Origin: Rhizobiales bacterium UBA1912
GTDB lineage: Bacteria; Pseudomonadota; Alphaproteobacteria; Rhizobiales; Devosiaceae
Assembly (NCBI GenBank): GCA_002337455.1
Contig: DDGC01000004.1
Coordinates: 108,822-172,821, forward strand
Direction of reading: 5' to 3'
Length of the DNA stretch: 64,000 nt
The notes beneath the pieces were generated by a model. It saw only the letters and a list, made by a program, of their open reading frames with translations, was not told the origin of the DNA and did no database searches. Shown here one piece after another: positions 31,550-40,736 of this stretch; position 1 is the stretch's first letter, and each line of letters opens with the position of its first letter. A program made the position numbers and the translations under genes.

Positions 31550-34154
31550 TGACGATCCTGTTTGGCACGACGATCACCTTGCGGGGCGGATTGCCGTCAA
31601 GAATGCGTGCAACCGCTTCCAGTGACAAGGCCGCAGCTTCCGCTTGCGTAGAGGGAGCGTCTTTGGGCACTTCTATCTCGCCGCGGCGTTTTCCGTTTAC
31701 CTGAACTGCCAAAACTACTGTGTCATCAACAAGATAGGCTGGGTCGGCTTCCGGCCAGGGGGTGTCGCAAACCATGGCCTGATGACCAAGATTGGCCCAG
31801 CAGCTTTCTGCAAGATGGGGCATCATCGGGGCGATGAATTGCACGAACCGCTCGATGGCGACCCGCATGGCCGAGATATTGGCCAAGGAGGGCGATTCGG
31901 TTACTGCCGGGATGAATTTCTGGATCGCGTTGGCCAGTTCGTAAATCTGGGCAACCGCACGGTTGAACCGCAAACCTGCAAGATCAGCCTCGATCAGAGC
32001 CGTCGCCTTGTGCACGGCTTTCAAAATTTCGGTTGTCCGCGGATCTTCCTCATCGATCGTGCTCGGCTCGAGCGAGAGCAGCTCGCGGGCTTCGCCAACG
32101 AGCTTGTGGACGCGCTGCGAGAACCGCCAGGCGCCTTCGATGCCGGCCTCTGTCCACTGGACGTCGCGTTCGGGCGGAGAATCCGAGAGCACGAACCAGC
32201 GCACCGTATCGGCGCCGTACCCGGCAATCATATCGTCGGGATCGATGACGTTGCGTTTGGATTTGCTCATCTTTTCGATCGAGCCGATGGTGATCGGCTC
32301 GCCGGTGGCCGAGGTTGCGACGCGCTGACCCTCGGACACCTGCAGCACGACTTCGGACGGCGACACCCAGTTGCCCTCTGCATCCTTATAGGTTTCGTGG
32401 GTCACCATGCCTTGGGTGAACAGACCCTTGAACGGCTCATCGACGTCCATGTGTCCTGTGCGACTCATGGCGCGGGCGAAAAAGCGCGAATAGAGCAGGT
32501 GCAGAATGGCGTGTTCGATACCGCCGATATACTGATCGACCGGCAGCCATTCATTGGCCATTTCCGGAATTGTCGGGTTTTCAGCGCGGGGTGCGGTAAA
32601 GCGCGCAAAGTACCACGAGGAATCAACGAAAGTGTCCATCGTGTCGGTTTCACGGCGCGCCCTGGATCCGCACGACGGACAATCGACGTGCTTGAAGGTC
32701 GGATGACGGTCGAGCGGATTGCCCGGCGTGTCGAACTCGACATCAGCCGGCAACCGCACGGGCAGCTGATCCTTGGGCACGGGAACGATGCCGCAGGTAT
32801 CGCAATGGATCACCGGGATCGGACAGCCCCAGTAGCGCTGGCGGGAGATTCCCCAGTCGCGCAGACGATAATTGACCTGCCGGACGCCCTGCGGCTTGCC
32901 TTCGACCTTTTCGGTTTCCAGAAAACGGGCGATGGCGTCCTTGGCTTCCTCGACTTCCATGCCGTCGAGGAAGGCCGAATTGAAGGCAACGCCTGGCCCG
33001 GTATAGGCTTCGGTATCGATGGCAAAATCATCGGCATTGGCATCGGGCGGCAAAACGACAGGGATAACCGGCAGATCATATTTGCGGGCAAAATCAAGAT
33101 CGCGCTGGTCGTGCGCCGGGCAGCCGAATATCGCGCCGGTACCGTAGTCCATCAAAACGAAATTGGCGACATAGACGGGCAAGGTTACGCCCTCGATCAC
33201 CGGGTGTTTCACGGTGATCGGTGTGCGATAGCCCCGCTTTTCAGCGGTTTCGATAACCTCCGCCGACGTGCCCATGCGATGACACTCGGCAATGAAGTCG
33301 GTCAGAGCCGGATCGTCCTTGGCCAGTTGGGTAGCCATGGGGTGGTCAGGCGAGAGGGCGACAAACGAGGCGCCAAACAGTGTATCGGGCCGTGTGGTAA
33401 AGACCTCGACGCTTTGCTGATCGGCTTCGCCATCAGCAATCTCGAACAGAACCCGCAGCCCTTCGGACCGGCCGATCCAGTTGCGCTGCATCAACCGCAC
33501 TTTTTCAGGCCAGTCGGTCAAACCGTCGATCGCGGAAAGCAAATCTTCAGCGAAGTCGGAAATCTTGAAGAACCACTGGGTCAGTTCGCGCTGTTCGACC
33601 AGGGCGCCCGAGCGCCAGCCGCGGCCATCGATCACCTGTTCGTTGGCCAGCACCGTGTGGTCAACCGGATCCCAATTGACCTTGGACGATTTGCGCGTCA
33701 CGAGGCCAGCGTCGAGCATGTCGATGAACAGCATCTGCTGACGGTGGTAGTATTCCTCGTCGCAAGTCGCGAACTCGCGACTCCAGTCGAGTGAAAAACC
33801 CATGGATTGCAATTGCTTGCGCATTGCGGCGATGTTTTCATAGGTCCAGTCGCGCGGATGGACCTTGTTGGCCATCGCTGCGTTTTCGGCCGGCATTCCG
33901 AAGGCGTCCCACCCCATGGGGTGGAGGACTTTCTTGCCCTTGGCGCGCTGGAACCGGGCAACGACATCGCCCATTGTGTAATTGCGCACATGGCCGACAT
34001 GGATGCGGCCCGAGGGATAGGGAAACATCTCAAGGACGTAATAGGGCGGGCGCGGGTCGTCGTTGGAGGTTTCGAAGGTTTTCTTCTCCGCCCAGACCTT
34101 TTGCCAGTGGGGTTCTTGTTCGCGCGGATTGTAGCGCTCGGAAGCGTTTGCCAT
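31536..34154 (-). CDS. leuS: Leucyl-tRNA synthetase
   Basis: Class I aminoacyl-tRNA synthetase. The 872 residues have PYPSGRIHVGHVRNYTMGD (HVGH form of the HIGH motif), the editing domain with TTRPDTLFGA and GTGAIFGCPAHDQRD, a cysteine pair CDTCGIVPVP / CPSCGSRA suggesting a zinc module, and KMSKSKRN near 620. The C-terminal domain follows. I start at 34154 (MANASERYNPREQEPHWQ); the frame is open to 34217. Confidence 0.97.
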   Translation of the reverse strand: MANASERYNPREQEPHWQKVWAEKKTFETSNDDPRPPYYVLEMFPYPSGRIHVGHVRNYTMGDVVARFQRAKGKKVLHPMGWDAFGMPAENAAMANKVHPRDWTYENIAAMRKQLQSMGFSLDWSREFATCDEEYYHRQQMLFIDMLDAGLVTRKSSKVNWDPVDHTVLANEQVIDGRGWRSGALVEQRELTQWFFKISDFAEDLLSAIDGLTDWPEKVRLMQRNWIGRSEGLRVLFEIADGEADQQSVEVFTTRPDTLFGASFVALSPDHPMATQLAKDDPALTDFIAECHRMGTSAEVIETAEKRGYRTPITVKHPVIEGVTLPVYVANFVLMDYGTGAIFGCPAHDQRDLDFARKYDLPVIPVVLPPDANADDFAIDTEAYTGPGVAFNSAFLDGMEVEEAKDAIARFLETEKVEGKPQGVRQVNYRLRDWGISRQRYWGCPIPVIHCDTCGIVPVPKDQLPVRLPADVEFDTPGNPLDRHPTFKHVDCPSCGSRARRETDTMDTFVDSSWYFARFTAPRAENPTIPEMANEWLPVDQYIGGIEHAILHLLYSRFFARAMSRTGHMDVDEPFKGLFTQGMVTHETYKDAEGNWVSPSEVVLQVSEGQRVATSATGEPITIGSIEKMSKSKRNVIDPDDMIAGYGADTVRWFVLSDSPPERDVQWTEAGIEGAWRFSQRVHKLVGEARELLSLEPSTIDEEDPRTTEILKAVHKATALIEADLAGLRFNRAVAQIYELANAIQKFIPAVTESPSLANISAMRVAIERFVQFIAPMMPHLAESCWANLGHQAMVCDTPWPEADPAYLVDDTVVLAVQVNGKRRGEIEVPKDAPSTQAEAAALSLEAVARILDGNPPRKVIVVPNRIVNVVC

Positions 34155-34247
34155 AGAAAGTACCGGTCGCGGCCCTATACTTGAGAATAAACGAGAAATT
34201 GGGTAGGCGACCATCACCAGAAAAGCGTCGGAAGGTCAACCATTCCC

Positions 34248-34922
34248 ATGAGCCCAAACGCCCCGGAAACCGCTGCACAGCGGCTCGCGGACATCACGAC
34301 CCGCATGGACCGGGCCGCCGGTCGTATAGCGGGAAGTGCTGCTGCGGAGCTGGTTGCCGTCTCAAAGACGTTCGACGCCGAAGCGATCGTTCCCATTATT
34401 GAGGCTGGCCAGCGCCATTTCGGCGAAAATCGTGTGCAGGAGGCCCAGGGAAAATGGCCCGACCTGAAAGCGGCGTATCCGAACATCGTCCTGCACCTTA
34501 TCGGGCCGCTGCAGACCAACAAGGCCAGCGATGCCGTAGCGCTGTTCGATGTCATAGAAAGCGTGGACCGTGACAAACTGGCGAAAATTCTTGCCGGCGA
34601 AATGAAAAAGCAAAACCGGAACCTGCCTTGCTTCGTACAGGTCAATATTGGCGGTGAAGAGCAGAAGGCCGGAGTGGCGATAGCGGAAACCGTAGACTTC
34701 GTTAGCCGTTGCAGGGATCAATATGGGCTCGATATCGTTGGATTGATGTGTATTCCGCCGCTTGAAGAGGCGCCAGGTCCCTATTTTGCCCAGCTGGCAC
34801 GTTTGGCCAAAGAGGCTGGTGTATCGCAGCTCTCAATGGGCATGAGTTCGGATTTCGAGACGGCAATTGTGATGGGAGCAACGCAGGTTCGTGTGGGTTC
34901 GGCCCTTTTCGGGTCTCGATAA
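34248..34922 (+). CDS. YggS family pyridoxal phosphate-binding protein (PLP homeostasis)
   Basis: PLP-binding protein of the PROSC/YggS family, which helps keep vitamin B6 and amino-acid pools in balance. The 224-residue TIM-barrel has the PLP lysine in AVSKTFDAEAI, FGENRVQEAQGKWPDL, HLIGPLQTNKA and the C-terminal MSSDFETAIVMGATQVRVGSALFG. It is divergent from leuS, 93 bases apart. Confidence 0.93.
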   Translation: MSPNAPETAAQRLADITTRMDRAAGRIAGSAAAELVAVSKTFDAEAIVPIIEAGQRHFGENRVQEAQGKWPDLKAAYPNIVLHLIGPLQTNKASDAVALFDVIESVDRDKLAKILAGEMKKQNRNLPCFVQVNIGGEEQKAGVAIAETVDFVSRCRDQYGLDIVGLMCIPPLEEAPGPYFAQLARLAKEAGVSQLSMGMSSDFETAIVMGATQVRVGSALFGSR

Positions 34923-35025
34923 CGCGCATGTGATTGGCGATTGTTCGACCGGGCCCAAATTGAATCGTATGTCCTTGCGAAGGCAGGTGTGTGAACATCG
35001 CCAATGAGAATCGGGAGTTTTGCTG

Positions 35026-35709
35026 ATGAATAAGCGCCGTTTGCTGGTTGTCGATGATGACACAGAATTGCGTGCCGCATTGGTAGGGCAGCTCGAACCT
35101 TATCGCGAGTTCGATATTGCCGAGGCAGGAACGGCTGCGGCCGCCCGCGAAACGGCCAAGTCCGGTCATTTCGACCTTATGCTGCTTGATGTGGGCCTGC
35201 CGGACATGGATGGGCGCGAAGCGCTCAAGATCATGCGCAGCGACGGGTTCCGGTCGCCTGTCATCATGCTCACCGGTCAGGACAGTGAATCCGATGAAAT
35301 CCGCGGTCTCGAGAGTGGGGCCAACGATTACGTGACCAAACCCTTCCGGTTTTCGGTGCTCCTGGCCCGCATGCGAGCCGCGTTGCGTCAGCACGACCAG
35401 AGCGAGGACGTCGTCTTTACGATCGGGCCCTACAGCTTCCAGCCAGCGGCCAAGACGCTGGAAAATGGCGATGGATCTAAAATCAGGCTGACCGACAAGG
35501 AAACTTCGATCCTGAAGTTCCTTTACCGGCAGGGCGCCAAGACAATTTCACGCGACGTCTTGCTCGCCGAGGTGTGGGGGTACAACAACCGGGTCACGAC
35601 CCATACGCTGGAAACTCACATCTACCGTCTGCGCCAGAAGATCGAACGCGACCCGTCAAATGCACGTCTCCTGGTCACCGAAGAAGGCGGGTACCGGCTG
35701 GTTCCCTGA
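35026..35709 (+). CDS. cenR: OmpR-family response regulator, CenR-like
   Basis: Two-component response regulator. The 227 residues have a receiver domain with acidic D10/D11, the phospho-acceptor Asp55 in LLDVGLPDMDG and Lys in YVTKPF. An OmpR winged-helix follows (LTDKETSILKFLYRQGAKTISRD, THTLETHIYRLRQKIERD). In Caulobacter the cell-envelope regulator cenR lies close to leuS and yggS on the same side of parAB, and this gene is in the matching place. The name therefore rests on position plus family, not on a unique motif. Start at ATG 35026, eight bases after GGGAG. No histidine kinase is adjacent. Confidence 0.65.
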   Translation: MNKRRLLVVDDDTELRAALVGQLEPYREFDIAEAGTAAAARETAKSGHFDLMLLDVGLPDMDGREALKIMRSDGFRSPVIMLTGQDSESDEIRGLESGANDYVTKPFRFSVLLARMRAALRQHDQSEDVVFTIGPYSFQPAAKTLENGDGSKIRLTDKETSILKFLYRQGAKTISRDVLLAEVWGYNNRVTTHTLETHIYRLRQKIERDPSNARLLVTEEGGYRLVP

Positions 35710-35797
35710 TATCGTTGGCCCCAATTCGCTCTAAGTCTTTGCGCGCGCGGTAATTTATGCCAATCATGGGCTCTTAACGCGCTGCCCGGGGGCATGA

Positions 35798-36250
35798 ATG
35801 GACGAAGCGGCGGCGGTGGCCGCATTCGCAGAGCTCGATATTTTTTCCAGCTTTTCCGACGAACAGCTGCGTCTTCTGGCGTTTGTGTGTGAAGAAATCT
35901 CCCTGGCGCCGGGCGAGGCGCTCTATGCTGCGGGAGACGCCGCCGATGGCGGCTATGTGCTCGTTTCCGGTGCTCTTGAGGCAACGCACTCGCCGGTCGA
36001 GGGCAGTCGGCGGTTTCGCATAGAACCCGTTGCGCTGGTGGGTGAACTCGGCCTTATGCTGACGCGCCCGCGCGGTGCTTCGGTGAGTGCAGTGCGGACC
36101 AGTGCGCTGCTTTTCGTGCCGCGGGGGCCGTTTCTGAAACTGTTGCGCAGTCATCCCGAGCTTGCCGAAGATGTTGCAGCAACGCTGCGGGCCGAGCTTT
36201 CGCGCTATCTTGATTCGATAGCCCAGCTTGGCGAGCGGTTTTCAAACTAG
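35798..36250 (+). CDS. Cyclic nucleotide-binding domain protein
   Basis: 150-residue Crp/Fnr-type sensor domain (cNMP-binding fold: ELDIFSSFSDEQLRLLAFV, LAPGEALYAAGDAADGGYVLVSGALEA, LGELGLML-like VGELGLMLTRPRGASVSAV). It has no HTH domain, so it is not a complete Crp-family regulator. It ends in a helical tail. A role as a small cNMP or redox sensor partner is inference. It stands just downstream of the response regulator in the same direction, 88 bases away. Confidence 0.75.
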   Translation: MDEAAAVAAFAELDIFSSFSDEQLRLLAFVCEEISLAPGEALYAAGDAADGGYVLVSGALEATHSPVEGSRRFRIEPVALVGELGLMLTRPRGASVSAVRTSALLFVPRGPFLKLLRSHPELAEDVAATLRAELSRYLDSIAQLGERFSN

Positions 36251-36252
36251 TT

Positions 36253-37053
36253 CTATTCGAATTCAACGATCACCGGTACGTGGTCGGAAGGTTTTTCGGA
36301 CCAACCGCGGGCCGGGCGGAGGATGTGGGCCGCTCTTGCGTGGGCCGCGATATCCCGCGTGGCCCAGATATGGTCGAGCCTGCGGCCGCGATCGGACATG
36401 TCCCAATCCTTGGCCCTGTAGCTCCACCAGGAATAGAGTTTTTCTTCGATCGGAATGTGCTGGCGGACCAGATCGACCCAGTTTCGTTTAGCCAGGAGGC
36501 GGTCGAGCGCCTCGGTTTCGATAGGGGTGTGGGAGACGACGCGCAAAAGCTGCTTGTGGCTCCAGACATCGTTTTCGTGCGGAGCCACGTTGAAATCGCC
36601 GCAAATGAGCTGGCGATCATCGAAGATCAGCTCGTCGAACCACTCTTCCATTTCGGCCAGAAAGTCGAGCTTATGGCGAAATTTCGGATTGATCTCCGGG
36701 TTCGGTTCATCACCCCCGGCCGGTACATAGAAATTGTGGACGGTCAGCGGTCCCTTGCCGAAATCGAGGCGCGCCGAAACGTGCCGGCAATCGGGAATGT
36801 CGCAAAATCCACGCGCCGTGATTTCATCGAGTGGATGTTTCGAAACGATGGCTACCCCGTGATAGCCCTTTTGCCCATGCACCGCCTGATGAGCGTAGCC
36901 AGCATCGGCCAGCGCCTTTTTCGGGAACTGATCGTTCATGCATTTGATCTCCTGCAGGCACAGGACATCGGGACTGTACTGGGACAGAAAATCGAGAACG
37001 ATGGGCAGGCGCAGCCGCACCGAGTTGATGTTCCAGGTGGCAAGCGAAGGCAT
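36253..37053 (-). CDS. xthA: Exodeoxyribonuclease III
   Basis: AP endonuclease and 3'-5' exonuclease for base excision repair. The 266 residues show the EEP-fold motifs: WNINSVRLRL (Asn), LQEIKC (catalytic Glu), ICGDFNVAPHENDVW (catalytic Asp/Asn) and RRLDHIWATRDI. SDHVPVIVEFE (catalytic His) closes the chain. The stop is 3 bases from the stop of the cNMP-binding gene (convergent). Confidence 0.95.
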   Translation of the reverse strand: MPSLATWNINSVRLRLPIVLDFLSQYSPDVLCLQEIKCMNDQFPKKALADAGYAHQAVHGQKGYHGVAIVSKHPLDEITARGFCDIPDCRHVSARLDFGKGPLTVHNFYVPAGGDEPNPEINPKFRHKLDFLAEMEEWFDELIFDDRQLICGDFNVAPHENDVWSHKQLLRVVSHTPIETEALDRLLAKRNWVDLVRQHIPIEEKLYSWWSYRAKDWDMSDRGRRLDHIWATRDIAAHARAAHILRPARGWSEKPSDHVPVIVEFE

Positions 37054-37136
37054 GAAGGGCTCGGAGGTGGATAAACGATCGAGCCCTTATGGCCGTCCGG
37101 CTCGTCGCGGTAAAGCCCCGGACCTTCCTGCTCGCA

Positions 37137-37769
37137 TCAGTTCTGGGCGTTGACCGACCGGTATGTGGGATCGATGCGGAAATACTGATCTGGAATATCG
37201 ATGCCTTTTTCGGTCTCGGAGATCGAAAAGGTTGTCTCGACGCCCGATGGCTCGATGAGGCTCCACTGCACAAGATCGAGCGTTTCGCGGTTGAAGATCA
37301 GCGAAACCTGCACGGTGCCGATGGGGCTTTCGTCAACGATCATTACCGAGACATGGGTTTCAGACAGGATGACGTCGGACAGATTGGAATTGATCAGGCT
37401 GACCTCGTCGCCGAGAAACTGGCGCAGCGGCACGTTGTCCTGCGGGTAGGCGTATTGGGTGCGTTCCTGGCGGTCGATCACATAAAACCCGCGGCCCTGG
37501 GATATGATTTCTTCCCGGCTCGGCGGGGCATAGCGAAAGCGGACCATATCCGGACGTTTGAGCCAGAACGTGCCCTCGATCTGTCCGCCCTGGCTGTCGA
37601 TCTGGACAAAGCGTCCCGCCATAGTGCGGATTTCGGTGTTGTGGGCCGAAATTTCCTGAAGGAGAAATTCTTCGTCCGGGGTCAGCACTCGGGATTGGGC
37701 GTTGACCGGCATGGCCAAGGCAAGCGCGCAAATGCCCGCTGTCAAAATTGCGGCGGCGAGGCGAATCAT
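37137..37769 (-). CDS. LolA-like outer-membrane lipoprotein carrier
   Basis: Periplasmic protein of the LolA/LolB-like fold, carrying lipoproteins from the inner to the outer membrane. The 210 residues begin with a signal peptide (MIRLAAAILTAGICALALAM then PVNA). The mature fold has GRFVQIDSQGGQIEGTFWLKRPDMVRFRY and KGIDIPDQYFRIDP. I chose ATG 37769 because it opens the signal peptide and has GGAG nine bases upstream. It probably shares a message with ftsK, which ends 132 bases upstream of this start. Confidence 0.85.
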   Translation of the reverse strand: MIRLAAAILTAGICALALAMPVNAQSRVLTPDEEFLLQEISAHNTEIRTMAGRFVQIDSQGGQIEGTFWLKRPDMVRFRYAPPSREEIISQGRGFYVIDRQERTQYAYPQDNVPLRQFLGDEVSLINSNLSDVILSETHVSVMIVDESPIGTVQVSLIFNRETLDLVQWSLIEPSGVETTFSISETEKGIDIPDQYFRIDPTYRSVNAQN

Positions 37770-37901
37770 TTCCAGGACTCCGTTTCGGTACAAGCAGGGC
37801 TGCCCCTTGGACTGTCGAGGTAAATGCAAATTGCGGCAAGAGCGCGAAACCGGACGGCCCGGCGGTAAACTCATCGTGTGGCAGGGAGGTTCCTGACCCG
37901 A

Positions 37902-40499
37902 TCAATATCCGTCGGCGTTGTCGCCGATCAGCACTTCACGTTTGCCCGCGTGGTTGGCCGGGGAAATGATGCCTTCCTGCTCCATCCGCTCGATCAGTGT
38001 CGCGGCCTTGTTGTAGCCCACCGAAAGCCGGCGTTGGATGTAGGATGTCGAAGCTTTTTTGTCGGACAGAACGATGTTTACGGCCTTGTCGTAGAGCTCG
38101 TCGCCCGATCCGCCGAAGCCGCCGTCATCGTCGAAACTGCCTTGGCCGTCATCGTCTTCGGCGGTGATCGATTCGAGATATTCGGGCGTGCCCTGGCTCT
38201 TGAGATGGGCGACGATGTCTTCGACCTCGTTGTCGGCCACAAACGCGCCGTGGAGGCGCTTAATGCGCCCGCCACCGGCCATATAGAGCATGTCACCATT
38301 GCCCAGCAGCTGTTCGGCGCCCTGTTCACCCAGAATGGTGCGCGAATCGATCTTGGAGGTCACCTGGAACGAGACGCGGGTGGGGAAGTTGGCTTTGATC
38401 GTGCCGGTGATGACGTCGACCGAGGGGCGCTGCGTGGCCATGATGATGTGGATGCCCGCGGCGCGAGCCATCTGGGCCAGCCGCTGGATAGTGCCTTCGA
38501 TGTCCTTGCCCGCCACCATCATCAGATCGGCCATTTCGTCGACAATGACCACGATGAAGGGGAGCGGTTCGAGATCGAACTCCTCGCTCTCGAAAATCGC
38601 TTCGCCGGTTTCACGATCAAAGCCGGTCTGAACGGTGCGCGTGAGGACTTCACCCTTCGCAGCCGATTCGGCGACGCGGGCATTGAAGCCGTCGATGTTG
38701 CGCACACCGATCTTGCTCATCTTTTTATAGCGGTCCTCCATCTCGCGGACGGCCCATTTGAGGGCGACCACCGCCTTGGCGGGGTCGGTCACGACCGGTG
38801 TCAGGAGGTGTGGAATGCCGTCATAGACGGACAGTTCGAGCATCTTGGGGTCTATCATGATGAGTCGGCACTGCTCGGGGCTCATCTTGTAGAGCAGGGA
38901 GAGGATCATCGTGTTGATCCCCACCGACTTCCCCGAACCTGTGGTACCGGCAATCAGCAGATGCGGCATGCGGGCCAGATCGACGATGATCGGTTCGCCG
39001 CCGATGGTTTTGCCCAGACAGATCGGAAGCTTGGCCTTGGCCTTGTCGAAATCGTTGGAGGCCAGAAGCTCGCGCAGGAACACGGTTTCGCGGGTCTTGT
39101 TGGGCAACTCGATCCCGATGGCGTTGCGGCCGGGAACGACAGCAACGCGGGCCGAGATGGCGCTCATGGAACGCGCGATGTCGTCGGCCAGCGAGATGAC
39201 GCGGCTCGATTTTATGCCGGGCGCAGGTTCGAGTTCATACAGCGTTACGACGGGTCCGGGCCGCACATTGATGATGTCACCCTTGACGCCGAAATCCTCG
39301 AGCACGCCCTCGAGGCGCTTGGCATTCGCCTCGAGCGCTTCGGGATTGTGTTCGGGAGAGAGCTGGGTGTTGCTGGGCGCGGCAAGGAGCTCAAGCGGCG
39401 GCAGTTCGAACCCGTCAGTGGGCAGGAACGAGGCTTGGGCTTCGCGTACCTGACGCGGGGATGGCGCAGGGCGCGGCGCGGGCGCGGCAACCCGTGCGCG
39501 GCCGGATGGCTGTTCGACAATCATGCGGGCAATGTCATCAGCTTCGCGACGCGGCGACGCCTGAGACGCATAGTCGTCGTCATAGTCTTCATAGGCGCCT
39601 TCGTTCCAATCACGTTGGGGTTCGGGCTCCGATGGATGGCGATCGAACTCTATGGACCTGTCGAGCTGAGGTTCGAAATCATTGTTCTGCCAGTTGCGGG
39701 CCGGCATCTGGTCGTCGGACGGCTTGCGGCGGAAAACTCGTTTTGCAGCGGCTCGCGCACCATAAAAACTGTGGGCGACAAAGCCGATTGCCACATCGAA
39801 AAACCCACTGGAATCGGGAGTATCGTCGACCTCCGGCTCAGGTTCGGCAGCTTTCTTGCGGCGGGCGTTGGTCTTGGCAGGGACCGGCAGGTCGCTCTCA
39901 AATGCCGGTCGCGACCGTGCGGAAAGCCAAACCAGCCCCAACGCGGGAGCGCCCAGCAGGACAGCGTAAAGAATGGCCCCCCAACCCTGCGGCGCGTCGC
40001 CGGCAAGTGTGGTGAACAGATTCGTAAATCCGGTCCCTACAAAGCCCCCCAGGCCAAGCGGCAGGGGCCAGCTTTCCGGGGATGGAAAGCAGGCGAACAT
40101 ACCCGTTGCCAAGATCGTACCGAGCAGCCAGCCCGTCAGGCGCAGCCCGAGATAGGAGGGGACGACACGGCGGATCATCGACCACGACCACACCAGCGGC
40201 GGTAACAAAAGCAGCGGGGCGCCAAGCCCAAGAAGCTGAAAGCCAATATCGGCGATGGCAGCGCCAGGAAAGCTCAGCCAATTTTCGACAGGCTTGTCGG
40301 TGGCATAGGAAAAGGAGGGGTCATCTACCGACCAGGACGCGAGGGCCACAAGCCCCAGTGCACAGACCAGAGCGACGGCGATGCCGATGATTCGCACGGG
40401 AATGGTGATCGAAAGCACCGGGGTTGAGCGGTGGCTGTCGTCCAGATGCGGTGAAGGGTGCAGGGTCATCGAGCGGCCGGTCGGTTTACGCAATACCAT
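37902..40499 (-). CDS. ftsK: DNA translocase FtsK
   Basis: Septal DNA pump that clears chromosomes and activates XerCD at dif. The 865 residues have four N-terminal transmembrane helices (about 30-170), a linker rich in Asp, Arg and Pro, and the motor with Walker A AGTTGSGKSVGINTM. Walker B FIVVIVDEMADLMM and IMATQRPSVDVITG follow. The C-terminal gamma winged-helix (DKKASTSYIQRRLSVGYNKAATLIERMEQEG) reads KOPS. The ATG at 40499 adds a short basic tail before the first membrane helix; a second ATG lies 10 codons in. A CtrA-like sequence lies just upstream at 40526-40540. Confidence 0.96.
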   Translation of the reverse strand: MVLRKPTGRSMTLHPSPHLDDSHRSTPVLSITIPVRIIGIAVALVCALGLVALASWSVDDPSFSYATDKPVENWLSFPGAAIADIGFQLLGLGAPLLLLPPLVWSWSMIRRVVPSYLGLRLTGWLLGTILATGMFACFPSPESWPLPLGLGGFVGTGFTNLFTTLAGDAPQGWGAILYAVLLGAPALGLVWLSARSRPAFESDLPVPAKTNARRKKAAEPEPEVDDTPDSSGFFDVAIGFVAHSFYGARAAAKRVFRRKPSDDQMPARNWQNNDFEPQLDRSIEFDRHPSEPEPQRDWNEGAYEDYDDDYASQASPRREADDIARMIVEQPSGRARVAAPAPRPAPSPRQVREAQASFLPTDGFELPPLELLAAPSNTQLSPEHNPEALEANAKRLEGVLEDFGVKGDIINVRPGPVVTLYELEPAPGIKSSRVISLADDIARSMSAISARVAVVPGRNAIGIELPNKTRETVFLRELLASNDFDKAKAKLPICLGKTIGGEPIIVDLARMPHLLIAGTTGSGKSVGINTMILSLLYKMSPEQCRLIMIDPKMLELSVYDGIPHLLTPVVTDPAKAVVALKWAVREMEDRYKKMSKIGVRNIDGFNARVAESAAKGEVLTRTVQTGFDRETGEAIFESEEFDLEPLPFIVVIVDEMADLMMVAGKDIEGTIQRLAQMARAAGIHIIMATQRPSVDVITGTIKANFPTRVSFQVTSKIDSRTILGEQGAEQLLGNGDMLYMAGGGRIKRLHGAFVADNEVEDIVAHLKSQGTPEYLESITAEDDDGQGSFDDDGGFGGSGDELYDKAVNIVLSDKKASTSYIQRRLSVGYNKAATLIERMEQEGIISPANHAGKREVLIGDNADGY

Positions 40500-40525
40500 T
40501 TGGCGACAACCCTAGTCGTGCATGG

Positions 40526-40540
40526 TTAACCTTGGATTAG
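40526..40540. promoter_or_regulatory. CtrA-like site upstream of ftsK
   Basis: TTAA-CCTTGGA-TTAG on the + strand, one base from the TTAA-N7-TTAA consensus, 27 bases before the ftsK ATG. Cell-division genes are common CtrA targets in alphaproteobacteria; the match is imperfect, so this is tentative. Confidence 0.35.
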
Positions 40541-40560
40541 CGTGTCGCGGTAATTTGCCA

Positions 40561-40592
40561 CCAAAAGAAAGCCCCGCCTGTGAGGGCGGGGC
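40561..40592 (-). terminator. Terminator downstream of amtB
   Basis: Read on the minus strand: 8-bp stem GCCCCGCC/GGCGGGGC (40571-40592) with a six-base loop, followed by TTTCTTTTGG at 40570-40561. It ends the glnK-amtB message. Confidence 0.85.
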
Positions 40593-40612
40593 CGGGAGAA
40601 GCTGAGGAGGGG

Positions 40613-40680
40613 ATGCAGCCCATATCGTTTGCGAGTGGGAAGGCCTCTTTGATGTGGGTCAAGAGGGATATGGGCTGCAT
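40613..40680 (-). other. Long hairpin in the amtB 3' untranslated region
   Basis: Perfect 14-bp inverted repeat ATGCAGCCCATATC (40613-40626) / GATATGGGCTGCAT (40667-40680). A stacked inner stem CCTCTT/AAGAGG (40644-40649/40661-40666) extends it. It lies between the amtB stop and the terminator, so a 3' end RNA of about 170 bases would hold both hairpins. It could stabilise the mRNA or be a 3'-derived small RNA; neither is shown. Confidence 0.55.
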
Positions 40681-40736
40681 GCCGTCTTCAGCGGCAAGGA
40701 CAAGGCCCGGGCTGTCGCCCGGACCTTGAGATCGGA

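Noticed and set aside
31644..33794. 716-codon open frame antisense to leuS
   Set aside because: leuS has HVGH and KMSKS in order on the other strand; the antisense product shows no domain.
37878..40205. Long open frame antisense to ftsK
   Set aside because: It lies wholly opposite a clear ftsK with intact motifs; the antisense product has no domain and the openness is a result of GC-rich codon use.
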